Below, piece after piece: positions 13,734 through 15,135 of a stretch of 15,135 bases of DNA. Origin of the DNA: JAVJPJ01 sp040217295. GTDB taxonomy: Bacteria; Pseudomonadota; Alphaproteobacteria; Rhodobacterales; Rhodobacteraceae. Below the pieces are notes generated by a model. That model had not been told where the DNA came from, made no database searches, and worked only from the letters and a program-made list of their open reading frames with translations. How positions within the stretch are numbered: position 1 is the first letter of the stretch; each line of letters begins with the position of its first letter. The stretch spans positions 1 to 15,135 of the forward strand of contig CAYWTM010000081.1 of assembly GCA_964460185.1 (NCBI GenBank). The letters run 5' to 3'. The translations under genes and the position numbers were made by a program.

Positions 13734-15135
13734 GCGCGCATCGCTTTGCCCATCGGGTCGTAGGGCGACGGGGCGATGACCCTGGCTGTGCGCAGGGCGC
13801 CCACGACATGGACGGACAGATCGGTGCCCTCGGCTGCATGAGCCGGATCGATCAGCGCCATGGCCAGCGATTTTCCGGTCGTGTGGCCATAGCCCCCCGA
13901 GGTGACGAAACCGATCTTGGCGTCCCCCGCCCATACGGGTTCGTAGCCGCTGGCATCGGCGTCGGTGGCGTCGATCTCGAGCGTGACCAGGATCTTGGAC
14001 GGCCCATTGCCATCGCGTTCCGCGATCGCGGCGTCGCGCCCGATGAAATCGCCCTTGTCCCAGGAAACCCAGCGATCCATGCCGGTTTCGCCCGGGGTGT
14101 AGCCCTGGGTGAATTCGGCGTTCCAGATGCCGAAAGATTTTTCCAGTCGCAGCGACAACAGCGCGCTGAAGCCGATTTCGCGCATGTCGTGATCGGCACC
14201 TGCCTCCAGCAGGAGTTTGCGCAGCGCGATGTGATCGCCGAAGCGGCAATTGATTTCATACCCCATTTCGCCGGTGACCGACAGGCGCGCCACCTTGCAG
14301 CGCAACAGGCCGATATCGGCATCCATGATGCCCATGAACGGCAGTTCCCCTACCGGATCGCTGGTCAGTTTCTCGATCACCGCGCGGGAGTTCGGGCCGG
14401 ACAGGGAAAACCCTGCCGTGTCCTCGCCCAGGTCCCGGACGGCGACGCCGTCTTCGAGATGGTCGTTGAACCAGCGCATGTGCCAGGCCCTGAGGTAGTA
14501 CGATCCCATGATCCACCAGGTGCCGTCACCCCAGTTGAACAGGGTCAGATCACCCTTTAACCGCCCGGTCGGTGACAGCATCGGGGCCAGTTTCGCACGG
14601 CCCGGTCTGGGCAGTCCGGAGGCCATCATCTTGTCCAGCCACGCCTCGGCGTTTGGGCCGGTGACCTCGTAGCGTGAGAAGGCGGAGATATCGAGAAGGC
14701 CGACCGCGTTGCGCGTCGCCTTGCATTCCTCGGCCACGATGTCAAAGGCGTTGGACCGCTTGAGGGTGTGGTTTTCCACGAAGTCGGGCGAGGGCGCGAA
14801 ATACAGCGGCACCTCGAGATCCCAGGACTGCCCCCACCGCGCGCCTGCGGCGGTCATGTCGGAATAGGCGGGGGCGCATTTGATTTCGCGGCCGGCGGGC
14901 AGTTGTTCGTTGGGGTAGGTCATCACGAAGCGGCGCGAATAGAATTGACCCGTCGTCTGGCGGATGTATTCGCGGTTTTCGGCCCACGCGCCATAGCGCG
15001 CGACGTCCATGCCGTAGACATCGGCCTCGGGTTCGCCATGGATCATCCATTCGGCGAGGCTTTTTCCCACGCCACCCCCCTGCAGGAAGCCCGCCATCAC
15101 CGCGCAGGCGCACCAGTATCCCGGCTTGCCGGGAA
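13730..15135 (-). CDS. Dimethylglycine dehydrogenase-like FAD/GcvT-domain protein (5' end outside window)
   Basis: The last 467 residues of a longer protein that runs off the right edge. The first part, GYWCACAVMAGFLQGGGVGK and then LAEWMIHGEPEADVYGMDVARYG, is the end of the FAD-dependent DAO domain found in dimethylglycine and sarcosine dehydrogenases. The GcvT-like folate-binding domain follows: DISAFSRYEVTGPNAEAWLD, SPTGRLKGDLTLF, YYLRAWHMRWF, GEMGYEINCRFGD, LRLEKSFGIWNAEFTQGYTP and a C-terminal barrel with GFVTSGGYGHTTGKSLA. Such enzymes oxidise N-methyl groups and pass the one-carbon unit to tetrahydrofolate. The stop overlaps the MttB-like start (ATGA), placing both in one operon. The GTG at 15100 is not the true start because the family homology continues upstream. 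Confidence 0.88.
   Translation of the reverse strand, partial: PGKPGYWCACAVMAGFLQGGGVGKSLAEWMIHGEPEADVYGMDVARYGAWAENREYIRQTTGQFYSRRFVMTYPNEQLPAGREIKCAPAYSDMTAAGARWGQSWDLEVPLYFAPSPDFVENHTLKRSNAFDIVAEECKATRNAVGLLDISAFSRYEVTGPNAEAWLDKMMASGLPRPGRAKLAPMLSPTGRLKGDLTLFNWGDGTWWIMGSYYLRAWHMRWFNDHLEDGVAVRDLGEDTAGFSLSGPNSRAVIEKLTSDPVGELPFMGIMDADIGLLRCKVARLSVTGEMGYEINCRFGDHIALRKLLLEAGADHDMREIGFSALLSLRLEKSFGIWNAEFTQGYTPGETGMDRWVSWDKGDFIGRDAAIAERDGNGPSKILVTLEIDATDADASGYEPVWAGDAKIGFVTSGGYGHTTGKSLAMALIDPAHAAEGTDLSVHVVGALRTARVIAPSPYDPMGKAMRA

Noticed and set aside
12768..13763. 331-codon plus-strand open frame opposite the MttB-like gene
   Set aside because: It is antisense to a full-length family member and has no recognisable motif.
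13734..14249. Possible fused longer MttB-like protein starting at 14249
   Set aside because: The extra part is an off-frame reading of the dehydrogenase-like gene; the ATGA overlap at 13730-13733 marks the true start.
1..15135. CRISPR arrays, tRNA/rRNA genes, insertion sequences, prophage or toxin-antitoxin genes
   Set aside because: No regular repeats, cloverleaf-like sequences, transposase motifs or small paired genes were seen in reading both strands.

Overview
The window is GC-rich and gene-dense. It is most consistent with an alphaproteobacterium of the Rhodobacterales (Roseobacter/Rhodobacter type). This rests on protein style, the combination of a carbon-phosphorus (C-P) lyase locus with a non-pyrrolysine MttB-like methyltransferase and a dimethylglycine-dehydrogenase-like protein, and overall codon use. 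The assignment is an inference from the sequence, not a database result.

Left part (1-9903) is a phosphonate-utilisation island. The plus strand carries the 3' end of phnK, then phnL and phnN (overlapping, translationally coupled), phnM, and after a 400-base regulatory gap the transporter genes phnD, phnC, phnE, phnE and a hexapeptide-repeat transferase of the phosphonate-associated type. Two blocks on the minus strand interrupt this series. One is a single DUF1045 / 2H-phosphoesterase gene between phnN and phnM. The other is a two-gene unit, a second PhnM-like amidohydrolase followed by a sugar-phosphate isomerase/epimerase-like TIM barrel, between phnM and phnD. A well-formed Pho box (PhoB site) lies upstream of the second PhnM gene and points at it, which suggests control by phosphate starvation.

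Together the left-hand genes import phosphonates (PhnCDEE), attach them to a ribose triphosphate and split the C-P bond (PhnGHIJKL, mostly outside the window), remove pyrophosphate (PhnM), and recycle the ribose phosphate product to PRPP (PhnN). No phnP is visible. The DUF1045 protein, with two H-x-T motifs of the 2H phosphoesterase fold, is a reasonable candidate for a cyclic-phosphate-opening step.

Right part (9999-15135) is a minus-strand series read from right to left: a dimethylglycine-dehydrogenase/GcvT-like protein (5' end outside the window), an MttB-family methyltransferase, a TetR-type regulator and a xylulokinase. The first three are joined by a 4-base overlap and a 1-base gap and look like one operon for methylated-amine demethylation. 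The xylulokinase follows 44 bases later and may be unrelated.

The most unusual element is the phosphate-regulated 'second PhnM + isomerase' unit embedded in the C-P lyase locus. No tRNA, rRNA, CRISPR array, insertion sequence or prophage element was seen.
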